A stretch of DNA of 64,000 nucleotides from Microbacterium sp. LCT-H2 (GTDB lineage Bacteria; Actinomycetota; Actinomycetes; Actinomycetales; Microbacteriaceae), in assembly GCF_001866135.1 (NCBI RefSeq), contig NZ_MODW01000001.1, positions 868,001 through 932,000 of the forward strand, given 5' to 3'. This document shows positions 33,626 to 41,719 of this stretch, piece by piece (position 1 is the stretch's first letter; the number at the start of each line of letters is the position of its first letter). Under the pieces are notes generated by a model. The model worked only from the letters and a program-made list of their open reading frames with translations, did no database searches and was not told the origin of the DNA. The translations under genes and the position numbers were made by a program.

Positions 33626-34309
33626 ATGACGCGGTGGTGGCCCTACATCCGACTCGCGGCGGCGGCGCTCGCGGTGGCGGCGATCGTGGCGCAGCTCGTG
33701 CGCACGCTGGAGATCGCCCTCGCCGCGGACACCGCGTGGGGCGCGCACCTGCCCACCGTGTTCGCAAACTTCTTCAGCTTCTTCACGATCCTCTCCAACG
33801 TGCTGGCCGCGGTGGTGCTGGCCGTCGGCGGGATCTGGGCGCTGACGCACCGCGACGCGAGAGTCGAGCCGACGTGGCTGGCGACACTCCTCGTGTGCGC
33901 GAGCACCTACATGATCGTCACGGGCGTCGTCTACAACACGCTGCTCCGCGGGATCGCGCTGCCGCAGGGAGCCACGGTCGCCTGGTCGAACGAGGTGCTG
34001 CACGTCGTCATCCCGCTCGTCCTGCTCGCCGACGTGCTGTTCGCGCCGCGTCGTCGCGCACTCAGCTGGGGCACTGTGGGGATCGCCGCGATCTTCCCCA
34101 TCGTGTGGGTGATCTACACGCTGCTCCGCGCGAACCTCGTGACCGCACCCGCGACCGGCAACCCCTGGTGGTACCCCTACCCCTTCCTCGATCCCGCGCT
34201 GAACGGCGGCTACGGCGGCGTCGCGCTCTGGGTCCTCCTCATCGCCGCGATCATCCTCGCCGCTGCCGCGCTCGTCGTGGGGATCGGGCGGCGTCGGGCC
34301 CGGCTGTGA
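33626..34309 (+). CDS. Pr6Pr-family membrane protein
   Basis: A 227-residue protein with six predicted transmembrane helices. FANFFSFFTILSNVLAAVVL, ASTYMIVTGVVYNTLLRG and the C-terminal YPYPFLDPALNGGYGGVALW match the Pr6Pr family, whose function is unknown. ATG 33626 follows GGAGGTG; the in-frame ATG at 33575 adds a non-family tail. A TACAGT hexamer (33603-33608) may be its -10 element. Confidence 0.85.
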   Translation: MTRWWPYIRLAAAALAVAAIVAQLVRTLEIALAADTAWGAHLPTVFANFFSFFTILSNVLAAVVLAVGGIWALTHRDARVEPTWLATLLVCASTYMIVTGVVYNTLLRGIALPQGATVAWSNEVLHVVIPLVLLADVLFAPRRRALSWGTVGIAAIFPIVWVIYTLLRANLVTAPATGNPWWYPYPFLDPALNGGYGGVALWVLLIAAIILAAAALVVGIGRRRARL

Positions 34310-34381
34310 CCCACCCCTTCCCGTGCGCCCCACCCCCTTGCGAACGTACGAAAAGGGGTGGGACGGCCGGAAGGGGGTGGG
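34310..34381. terminator. Nested C-rich/G-rich hairpins between convergent genes
   Basis: Outer arms CCCACCCCTTCC (34310-34321) and GGAAGGGGGTGGG (34369-34381) enclose an inner hairpin CCCACCCCCTT (34329-34339) with AAGGGGTGGG (34353-34362). It fills nearly the whole gap between the Pr6Pr stop and the monooxygenase stop, so it probably terminates both. The plus strand has four G-runs here. Confidence 0.6.
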
Positions 34382-34388
34382 TCGGCGA

Positions 34389-35750
34389 TCAGACGAGGAG
34401 CGCGTCGGCCTCGAGGTAGCGCTCGAGAGAGTCGTCGAGCTCGTCCAGCCACGGGGTGTGGTGTGCGGCGGCGAGCGTCCCGGTCATGACCGAGGGGTAC
34501 ACGCGGTCGCGGTAGCCCATGATGTCGGCCTTCTTGTCGTGTTTCCATGCGAGGAAGATCTCCACGACGCGATCGAGGTCGAACGCCGGATAGTCGGTGC
34601 ACTCCAGCAGGTCGCGGATGTAGTCGGCCTGGAAGCGGATCTCCGTCGCCGCCGAGTCGATCTCCGCGAACCGCTTCCGCCACGTGGCGATGGACGCGGC
34701 ACGCTCACCCGCGTCTGGCAGGGCGATGCGGCCGAGGATGACGTCGCGCACGAACCACGCCTGCGCGTCGAACATGTTGAACGTGAACCACTGGTCCTGC
34801 GCGCCGAGGTAGGCGAGGCGCGGGTTGCCCTGCCAGAGCACGCCCCGGTACAGCCCGTCGGGGTAGACGTTGTTCGGCGAGGACAGGGCGAGCTCCGCGG
34901 GCAGGAACGGGTACTTGTGCAGGTAGCCGGTGCAGAGGATGACCGCGTCGACCTCCTTCGAGGTGCCGTCGGCGAAGTGCACGGTGCGGCCCTCGAAGCG
35001 CTCGACGCACGGACGCTCCTCGAAGCCCTCCGGCCAGTCGTAGCCCATCGGCGCGGTCCGGTAGCTCGCGGTGACCGAGCGGGCGCCCATCTTGAAGGCC
35101 TGGCTGCCGATGTCCTCCGCCGAGTAGCTCGACCCGATCACGAGCACGTCCCGCCCGGCGAGGGCCTCCGCGCCCCGGAAGTCGTGCGCGTGGGCGACGG
35201 ATCCGGGGAAGGTCTCGATGCCGTCGAAGTGCGGCACGTTCGGGAAGGAGAAGTGCCCGCTGGCCACGACGACCCGGTCGAACTCCTCCGTGGTCGTGCG
35301 TCCGGTCGGCAGGTGCTCGCTGGTGAGACGGAAAACCTCACGGTCCTCGTCGAACTCCACCCAGCGCACCGCGGTCTCGAAGCGGATGAGGTCGCGCACC
35401 TGCGTCTTCGCGAGACGCCCGGCGATGTAGTCCCACAGCACCGGACGCGGCGGGTACGACGAGATCGGCCGTCCGAAGTGCTCGTCGAAGGTGTAGTCGG
35501 CGAACTCCAGGGCCTCCTTCGGGCCGTTCGACCACAGGTTGCGGTACATGCTGGAGTGCACGGGCTCGCCGTACTCGTCCAGCCCGGTGCGCCAGGTGTA
35601 GTTCCACTGGCCGCCCCAGTCGGCCTGCTTCTCGAAGCAGACCAGTTCGGGGATCTCCGCCCCCGCGCGGGCCGCGGACTCGAAGGCCCGCAGCTGCGCC
35701 ATCCCCGAGGGGCCGGCGCCGATGATCGCTACTCGTTCACTGTTCGTCAC
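34389..35750 (-). CDS. tmm: Flavin monooxygenase, trimethylamine monooxygenase-like
   Basis: A 453-residue class B flavin monooxygenase. FAD loop IGAGPSGMAQLRAFESA (residues 9-25), FMO fingerprint FPGSVAHAHDF, NADPH loop VIGSSYSAEDIGSQAFKMGA. Segments such as FEKQADWGGQWNYTWRTGLD, YGEPVHSSMYRNLWSNGPKE, QDQWFTFNMFDAQAWFVRDV and HHTPWLDELDDSLERYL closely follow bacterial trimethylamine monooxygenase (Tmm), which oxidises trimethylamine to its N-oxide with NADPH and O2. No TMAO demethylase gene (tdm) is in the window, so it may serve TMAO formation or another amine or sulfide. ATG 35750 is taken as start. Confidence 0.85.
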   Translation of the reverse strand: MTNSERVAIIGAGPSGMAQLRAFESAARAGAEIPELVCFEKQADWGGQWNYTWRTGLDEYGEPVHSSMYRNLWSNGPKEALEFADYTFDEHFGRPISSYPPRPVLWDYIAGRLAKTQVRDLIRFETAVRWVEFDEDREVFRLTSEHLPTGRTTTEEFDRVVVASGHFSFPNVPHFDGIETFPGSVAHAHDFRGAEALAGRDVLVIGSSYSAEDIGSQAFKMGARSVTASYRTAPMGYDWPEGFEERPCVERFEGRTVHFADGTSKEVDAVILCTGYLHKYPFLPAELALSSPNNVYPDGLYRGVLWQGNPRLAYLGAQDQWFTFNMFDAQAWFVRDVILGRIALPDAGERAASIATWRKRFAEIDSAATEIRFQADYIRDLLECTDYPAFDLDRVVEIFLAWKHDKKADIMGYRDRVYPSVMTGTLAAAHHTPWLDELDDSLERYLEADALLV

Positions 35751-35964
35751 GTATCGTCCTCAAACTCTTCCGTCATGTATCGGGCGCAGCCGTATCCGGG
35801 AGAGGAGGACAGTTCTTCCCCGGTGGGAGCGGAACGCTCGACCTGCCCGGACAGTGGCTGCTCTTCGACGTTAGCAGCGCCCCGCGGCGACGCTGGCGGG
35901 AATGCGACGACGGCTGTCGCTTCCGCGCATCGCCGATGTCGGCGGCCGGTGCCAGGATCGGACG

Positions 35965-36897
35965 GTGCGACAGGACATCAGGGCATCGGAGCGGCTCGAC
36001 CCGCAGGGCTCGCCGGCGCGATCGCGCGGCGCCCTGGTCCTGCTCGCGGCCGCGGTGACGGTGGTGCTCTGGGCCTCGGCCTTCATCGGGATCCGGGGCG
36101 CGGGGCCGCACTACGACCCCGGGGCCTTGGCGCTGCTGCGCATGGCCGTGGGCACCCTCGTGCTGACGATCATTGCGCTGCGGCACGGCATCCGGCTCCC
36201 GGAGCGCCGCCACTGGCTGCTGATCGCCGCGTGGGGTGTCGGATGGTTCTGCGTCTACAACCTGGCCCTCAACAGCGCCGAACGGACCCTCGACGCCGGG
36301 ACCGCCGCGATGGTCGTCAACCTGGCGCCGCTCATGGTCGTCGTCTTCAGCGGTCTCTTCCTCCGGGAGGGATTCCCCCGCCCCCTCGTGATCGGCGCCC
36401 CCATCGCCTTCCTCGGGGTGGTCCTCATCGGCATGAACTCCACCAGCAGCACCGGCCCCGACCTCACGGGCCTCCTGCTGGCCCTTCTCGCCGCGGTCAT
36501 GTACGCGGGGTGCACCCTGCTGCAGAAGCACCTGCTCACCTCGGGGGTCGACGCCACCACGCTGACCTGGCTCGGGGCGGCCGCCGGCACGATCGCGCTG
36601 CTTCCCTGGCTCGGCGCGTTGATCGCCGACGTGCAGACGGCGCCCCTCGACGCGACGCTGTGGGTGGTCTACCTCGGCATCTTCCCCACCGCCATCGCCT
36701 TCACCACCTGGGCGTACGTGCTGCAGCGCAGCTCCGCGGGGAAGACCTCCGCGACGACATACGTGGTCCCGGCCCTCGCGATCCTCCTGTCGTGGCTGAT
36801 CCTCGGGGAGGTGCCCACCCCGCTCATGTTCGTGGGTGGCGCGCTGTGCCTGCTCGGCGTGCTCATCACGCGCATGCGCGGGCGGCGCTCGCGCTGA
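35965..36897 (+). CDS. EamA/DMT-family transporter
   Basis: A 310-residue membrane protein with ten helices in two EamA repeats (first about residues 20-155, second about 165-300). Landmarks: LWASAFIGIRGAGPHYDPGA, AMVVNLAPLMVVVFSGLFL, TTYVVPALAILLSWLILGE. DMT transporters export amino acids or other metabolites; substrate unknown. GTG 35965 with AGGA 7 bases upstream is preferred; an ATG at 35902 would add a non-hydrophobic tail. Confidence 0.85.
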   Translation: MRQDIRASERLDPQGSPARSRGALVLLAAAVTVVLWASAFIGIRGAGPHYDPGALALLRMAVGTLVLTIIALRHGIRLPERRHWLLIAAWGVGWFCVYNLALNSAERTLDAGTAAMVVNLAPLMVVVFSGLFLREGFPRPLVIGAPIAFLGVVLIGMNSTSSTGPDLTGLLLALLAAVMYAGCTLLQKHLLTSGVDATTLTWLGAAAGTIALLPWLGALIADVQTAPLDATLWVVYLGIFPTAIAFTTWAYVLQRSSAGKTSATTYVVPALAILLSWLILGEVPTPLMFVGGALCLLGVLITRMRGRRSR

Positions 36898-37004
36898 GCG
36901 CGCCGCCCGCGCGGGTCGAGGTCGGTCCGCGCGGATGCGATTACGCTGGTCGGCGGAGGGGCGCGCCGTGCGGGCCCGCGTGTGACCGAGGGAGACGAAG
37001 ACCG

Positions 37005-38084
37005 ATGACCGACGCCGACGCGCAGACCCCGCCGACGATCTCCGCGCCCCCGCCGCCCCCCGCGTCCGGCGCGCCGATCGCCGCCGCGGCCCCCGCCGCC
37101 GCTCCGACCGACGCCGAGATGGCGCGCGCCGGTGCCGTGCTGCAGACGATCTCCGACGCCTACTCCGCCAAGATGGTGGGCCAGGAACGTCTGCGCACCA
37201 GCCTGCTCGTGGCGCTCATCGCCGGCGGCCACATCCTCCTGGAGAGCGTGCCCGGCCTCGCCAAGACCACCGCCGCCAGCACGCTCGCCGACACCGTGAA
37301 GGCGAAGTTCAAGCGCATCCAGTGCACGCCCGACCTCCTGCCGAGCGACATCACGGGCAACCAGATCTACGACGCCGCGACGGGCAGCTTCCGCACGGTG
37401 CTCGGTCCCGTGCATGCGAACTTCGTGCTGCTCGACGAGATCAACCGCTCCAGCGCCAAGACCCAGAGCGCCATGCTCGAGGCGATGCAGGAGCACCAGA
37501 CCACCATCGGCGGCGAGATCCACCCGCTGCCGAAGCCGTTCCTCGTGATCGCGACGCAGAACCCCATCGAGCAGGAGGGCACCTACGAGCTGCCCGAGGC
37601 GCAGATGGACCGGTTCCTCCTCAAGGAGATCGTGGAGTACCCGAGCCCGGCGGAGGAGTTCGAGATCCTCAGCCGCATCGACTCGGGCGTGCTCGACCCC
37701 GACCGGCACGTGCACAGCGCCGTCACGCTGGACGACGTGCACCTGCTGCAGGACGTCGCGAGCCGCATCTACGTCGACCCCGCGATCCGCAACTACATCG
37801 TGTCGATCGCGTATGTGACCCGGAATCCCGCGCCGTACATCGGGGACGAGCGCGCCCGCTTCATCAAGTACGGCGCGAGCCCTCGGGCCAGCATCGCCTT
37901 CCTCCAGGCCTCCCGCGCCCTCGCCCTCCTCAGCGGCCGGACCCACGTCCTCCCCGAGGACATCCGCGCCCTGCGCCACCTCGTGCTGCGACACCGCGTG
38001 CTGCTGACGTTCGAGGCCGACGCCGAGGGCATCCGCAGCGAGGAGATCATCGACCAGATCTTCGCCGCCGTGCCCACCCCCTGA
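37005..38084 (+). CDS. MoxR-type AAA+ ATPase
   Basis: A 359-residue MoxR ATPase with a Pro/Ala-rich N-terminal tail (residues 5-35). Walker A is ESVPGLAKTTAAS (the MoxR variant with Ala before Lys-Thr), Walker B VLLDEINRSSAKTQSAML, sensor 1 IATQNPIEQEGTYELP. MoxR proteins act as chaperones that mature or assemble partners with VWA domains. It heads a cluster with a DUF58 protein and two VWA proteins, so those are the probable clients. Ribosome site GGGAGA. Confidence 0.93.
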   Translation: MTDADAQTPPTISAPPPPPASGAPIAAAAPAAAPTDAEMARAGAVLQTISDAYSAKMVGQERLRTSLLVALIAGGHILLESVPGLAKTTAASTLADTVKAKFKRIQCTPDLLPSDITGNQIYDAATGSFRTVLGPVHANFVLLDEINRSSAKTQSAMLEAMQEHQTTIGGEIHPLPKPFLVIATQNPIEQEGTYELPEAQMDRFLLKEIVEYPSPAEEFEILSRIDSGVLDPDRHVHSAVTLDDVHLLQDVASRIYVDPAIRNYIVSIAYVTRNPAPYIGDERARFIKYGASPRASIAFLQASRALALLSGRTHVLPEDIRALRHLVLRHRVLLTFEADAEGIRSEEIIDQIFAAVPTP

Positions 38085-38115
38085 CCCGTCGACACGTCCA
38101 GGGATCCCGCGCCCG

Positions 38116-39003
38116 ATGCCCAGCCTCATCACGCAGGTGAAGAGCAAGCTCTTCATCCACTCGAACCGCAAGTCGCTGCACGCGCTCGACGGCGCCTACG
38201 CGTCGTTGCTGCACGGGCGGAGCCTCGACTTCGAGGACCTGCGCAAGTACGAGTACGGCGACCAGGTGCGCGACATCGACTGGCGCGCGACGGCCCGCCT
38301 CGGCATGCCGTTGGTCAAGCGGTCACGGGCCACGCGTATGCACACGGTGATGTTCGTCGTCGACACGGGACGCTCGATGACCGCTCTCGCCGCGGACGAG
38401 CGCTCGAAGAAGGACCTGGCGATCCTGGCGACCGGAGCACTCGGGGTGCTGACACTCCGGCACGGCGACGACTTCACGGTCGTCTACGGCGACGCCTCCC
38501 GCGTCCGCCGGCTGGCGCCGGGGCGCAGCGAAGGGGCCCTCGAACACGCGCTGCGGACGATCGACCGCGCGGTCGACGACGCGGCGGCCCCCAGCGATCG
38601 GGACGCCCTGCTGTCCTTCGTCACGCGGACGATCGCCCGGCGCATGATCGTCGTCGTGCTCACCGACGAGGCCCCCGTCACCACCGAGACAGAGCGCCTG
38701 CTGCGCCGCCTGCGCGTGCAGCACGACGTGCTCTGGCTCACCCTGCGCGACGCCGAACCGGTGCTCGACCACCGTTCCGCCCGGCTGCGCGCCGACGTCG
38801 ACAGTCTCTGGGAGGTCCCCGATTTCATCCAGGGCGACCGCACGATCGTGAACGAGCTCCGTGCGCAGCGGGCGGCCGACGCCGCCCGGCTCGCCGATCT
38901 GCTCACACGGATGGAGATCAGTCACGCCGCGCTCGACGGTCAGGACGACGCTGTTCCGCAGCTTCTGCACCTGTTGAACCGGAGGTCCGATGCCCGGTTC
39001 TGA
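38116..39003 (+). CDS. DUF58 protein
   Basis: A 295-residue DUF58 protein. The family signature SLDFEDLRKYEYGDQVRDID followed by WRATARLG is at residues 35-65, then a VWA-like part with FVVDTGRSM (incomplete MIDAS). No membrane helix, unlike many DUF58 proteins. It follows MoxR as usual and is thought to work with it in cell envelope functions. Its 3' end overlaps the next gene by 14 bases. Confidence 0.9.
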   Translation: MPSLITQVKSKLFIHSNRKSLHALDGAYASLLHGRSLDFEDLRKYEYGDQVRDIDWRATARLGMPLVKRSRATRMHTVMFVVDTGRSMTALAADERSKKDLAILATGALGVLTLRHGDDFTVVYGDASRVRRLAPGRSEGALEHALRTIDRAVDDAAAPSDRDALLSFVTRTIARRMIVVVLTDEAPVTTETERLLRRLRVQHDVLWLTLRDAEPVLDHRSARLRADVDSLWEVPDFIQGDRTIVNELRAQRAADAARLADLLTRMEISHAALDGQDDAVPQLLHLLNRRSDARF

Positions 39004-39478
39004 CGAGCTCTACCCGCCCGCGCAGTACGGGTGGGGATGGATGCTGCTCGCGCTCGGCATCCTGGCCCTGCTGATCGTCGGTGCGTGGCTGCTGTTCCGG
39101 CTCACGCGCCCCCGCACCGCCGCCTCCGGAGCGTCCTCGGATGCCGGTCAGCCGTCCACGCTCGACGTGCTGTCCGCTCTGCGCTCGGAGTACCTCGACC
39201 GCATCGACCGCGTCGAGCACGACTACCGGGACCGCCGTCTCTCCGCGCGGCAGGCGAACCTGGAGCTGAGCCGCGTCGTGCGCACGTTCGTCAATGAGTA
39301 CAGCGGCCTGGAAGCGCCGGTGCTCGCCCTCGACGACCTCGTCTCCCGCGGCGTGCACCCGGCGCTCATCGACGCGATGGGCCGCCACTACTATCCGAGC
39401 ATCTTCCGGCAGGGACCCGCCATCGATCCGGTCGCCGGCGCCGAAGCCGCCAGGACGGTGGTGCGCGCGTGGCACTAG
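38990..39478 (+). CDS. Single-pass membrane protein of the MoxR-VWA cluster
   Basis: A 162-residue protein with one helix (about residues 15-37, MLLALGILALLIVGAWLLF) and a cytoplasmic domain (LDVLSALRSEYLDRIDRVEH, RLSARQANLELSRVVRTFV). Position and layout match the DUF4381-like proteins that sit between DUF58 and VWA genes. It overlaps both neighbours, so is tightly co-expressed. Molecular role unknown. Confidence 0.8.
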   Translation: MPGSDELYPPAQYGWGWMLLALGILALLIVGAWLLFRLTRPRTAASGASSDAGQPSTLDVLSALRSEYLDRIDRVEHDYRDRRLSARQANLELSRVVRTFVNEYSGLEAPVLALDDLVSRGVHPALIDAMGRHYYPSIFRQGPAIDPVAGAEAARTVVRAWH

Positions 39479-40455
39479 CGAACGTCTGGATGCTGGTCCT
39501 GGCTGCGGCGGTCGTCATCGTCGCGGTGGCGATCGGCCTCGCGGTCGGCCTGCGCCGTCATCGGGACCGGCGCGCGGCGGATACCGCTCGCGTGGCCAGG
39601 GCGGAGCGGCTGCGAGCGCTGCCGTCCTTCCGCCAGGCGCTGTCCCGTCGCGCCGTCGCTCTGACCGGCGTGCTCGCCCTCGGGGCGGTTGCCGCGCTGG
39701 CGGCCGGCGTCGTGGCCGCGCGTCCGATGTCCGCCCAGACGATCCAACCCGTCGACACGAGCCGCGACATCATGCTCTGCCTGGACGTGTCGGGTTCGAT
39801 GTCGGAGGTCGACGTCGAGGTGCTCTCGGTGTTCGACGAGCTGCTCGACGGCTTCGAGGGCGAGCGCATCGGCCTGACGATCTTCAACAGCTCCCCCGTG
39901 CAGATCTTCCCCCTCACCGACGACTACGATTTCATCCGCGAACACCTGGCGAGCATGATGTCGAGCTTCGACTACGTGGACGAGATCCCGGAGCACTGGC
40001 TGGGCACCCTGAACGGCGACGGCGCCTCCCTCATCGGCGACGGACTCGCGGCCTGCACCATGGGCTTCGATCACCCGGACGACGACCGGTCGCGATCGGT
40101 GATCTTCGCGACGGACAACGAGATCAACGGCGCCTCGATCGTGTCGCTCGACGAGGCCGCGGCGTATGCGGCCTCGAAGGACGTGCGGGTGTTCGCGATC
40201 AATCCGGTCGAGGGCAAGGACGCCGACGTCAGCGCCGAGCTGGCCGCCGCCGCCGAGGCCACGGGAGGCGCCGCGTACGGGCTCCGCGACACGACGACGG
40301 TCGGGGACATCATCGACGAGGTCCAGAAGCAGGAGGCCACGGCGCTGCGCGGCGAGGCGCAGGTGGTCTGGACGGACACCCCGAACCTGTGGATCGCCGT
40401 CCTGTCGGTCCTCGCGCTCGGCTTCGTCGTGCTGGTCTGGAGGGTGCGCCTGTGA
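39469..40455 (+). CDS. VWA-domain membrane protein (BatA-like)
   Basis: A 328-residue protein with helices at about residues 5-25, 62-85 and 303-325 and a VWA domain between. The MIDAS is intact (CLDVSGSMSEVD; later Thr and Asp in GLAACTMGFDHPDDD and VIFATDNEINGA). VWA domains bind a metal ion and protein ligands; here outside the membrane. GTG start overlaps the previous gene by 10 bases and its stop overlaps the next GTG. Confidence 0.9.
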   Translation: MALANVWMLVLAAAVVIVAVAIGLAVGLRRHRDRRAADTARVARAERLRALPSFRQALSRRAVALTGVLALGAVAALAAGVVAARPMSAQTIQPVDTSRDIMLCLDVSGSMSEVDVEVLSVFDELLDGFEGERIGLTIFNSSPVQIFPLTDDYDFIREHLASMMSSFDYVDEIPEHWLGTLNGDGASLIGDGLAACTMGFDHPDDDRSRSVIFATDNEINGASIVSLDEAAAYAASKDVRVFAINPVEGKDADVSAELAAAAEATGGAAYGLRDTTTVGDIIDEVQKQEATALRGEAQVVWTDTPNLWIAVLSVLALGFVVLVWRVRL

Positions 40456-41504
40456 TCTTCCAGCCCGTGCTCCCTGTACTCCTCATCCTGCTGCTGTGCG
40501 CCGGCGTCGCCGGCGTGGCCGTCTGGATGCTCGTCCGCGCTCCGCGGGCCGGGGGCGAGGTCGTGACCGACCGACGTGCTCTCGCCGTACATCGGTCCCT
40601 CTGGGCGCTGCGCCTCGTGATGGTGCTCGCCTGCGCCGTGATGCTGCTGCGGCCGGGGCTGCCCGGAGGCTCCACGCAGACCCTGGCGACCGACACCGAC
40701 ATCGTGCTCGTCGTCGACACCACCGCGAGCATCGTGGCCGAGGACTGGGACGACGGCTCTCCCCGCCTCGACGGTGTGCGCGCCGACGCGCGCGCGCTCG
40801 TAGAGGAGTACCCCGGCGCCCGCTTCGCCCTCCTCACCTCGGATGCGGCAGCCCAGCTGCGGATCCCGCTGACCACCGACACCACCGCCCTGCTCGGCTC
40901 ACTCGACGTGCTGCGCCCCGAGGTCACGAGCCAGTCGCGCGGCAGCTCGATCGGCGTGGCCGCTCCGCTGCTGAGCGAGACCCTCGCCGCGGCGGCGGAG
41001 TCGTCGCCGGACCGTTCGCGCATGGTCTTCTACTTCGGCGACGGCGAGCAGACCACGGGGTCCACCCCGGAGTCCTTCGCCGACAGCGCACGCTACACCG
41101 ACGCGGGTGCCGTCTTCGGGTACGGCACGACGGAGGGTGGTCCCATGCGCGTCACGACGGGCGGGCTCGACCAGAACGGCTCCGAGTACATCCAGTACCA
41201 GGGAGCGGACGCCCTCTCCGTCATCGACGAGGGGAACCTCGAGACGATCGCCGGGCAGCTCGGCGTCGGGTACGAGCACCGGGAGGCGGACGCCGCCCCG
41301 ACCCTCCCCGCCGCACCGTCGAGCACCACCGCCTATGCCGACGCCGGCGAGGTGGGGAACGTGGTCGAGCTGTACTGGGTCGCCGCGCTGGTCGTCCTCG
41401 CCGCTCTCGGCGTGGAGCTCACCCGCGCCACGATCCTGGTCGCGCGACTCCGAGGCCTGCGCGCTCCCCGCGCGGCGCGGCCCGCTCCCCTCGACACCCC
41501 CTGA
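40452..41504 (+). CDS. VWA-domain membrane protein (BatB-like), altered MIDAS
   Basis: A 350-residue partner of the preceding VWA protein with helices near residues 3-25, 52-70 and 310-330. The MIDAS reads VVDTTASIVAEDW, where D-x-T-x-S replaces D-x-S-x-S, so metal binding could be changed. MVFYFGDGEQTTGS carries the distal Asp. GTG start overlapping the previous stop (GTGA). Confidence 0.88.
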   Translation: MIFQPVLPVLLILLLCAGVAGVAVWMLVRAPRAGGEVVTDRRALAVHRSLWALRLVMVLACAVMLLRPGLPGGSTQTLATDTDIVLVVDTTASIVAEDWDDGSPRLDGVRADARALVEEYPGARFALLTSDAAAQLRIPLTTDTTALLGSLDVLRPEVTSQSRGSSIGVAAPLLSETLAAAAESSPDRSRMVFYFGDGEQTTGSTPESFADSARYTDAGAVFGYGTTEGGPMRVTTGGLDQNGSEYIQYQGADALSVIDEGNLETIAGQLGVGYEHREADAAPTLPAAPSSTTAYADAGEVGNVVELYWVAALVVLAALGVELTRATILVARLRGLRAPRAARPAPLDTP

Positions 41505-41578
41505 CAGCGCCCGAGACCCCGGGCATCCGTGCGGGCACGGCGTGTACTCCGCGCCCGGCGATGGTATTGTGTTACCTG

Positions 41579-41625
41579 CCGAGGGCTTCTGTGCCTTCGG
41601 CGGGGGTTCGTCGGTACGAACCGCC
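41579..41625 (+). promoter_or_regulatory. Structured leader upstream of the PKD-LamG gene
   Basis: The 215-base gap after the VWA gene contains a -10-like TATTGT (about 41565), then a stem GCCGAGGGC with GCCTTCGGC (about 41579-41600) and a second stem GGTTCG with CGAACC (about 41607-41624). This places a structured 5' leader of roughly 140 bases before the ATG at 41720. Function unknown. Confidence 0.35.
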
Positions 41626-41719
41626 GCGGTCCGAGCATCTCTGGGGGAGCTCTCGCGGTCGATCGTCCGACGATGTCGTGCCGACGTGGGGTCGGCCATG
41701 GAATGACTGGGGAACACAC

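Noticed and set aside
40166..41719. N-terminal extension of the PKD-LamG gene across the VWA genes
   Set aside because: The extension is Arg/Pro-rich shadow sequence. A clear signal peptide starts at the ATG at 41720.
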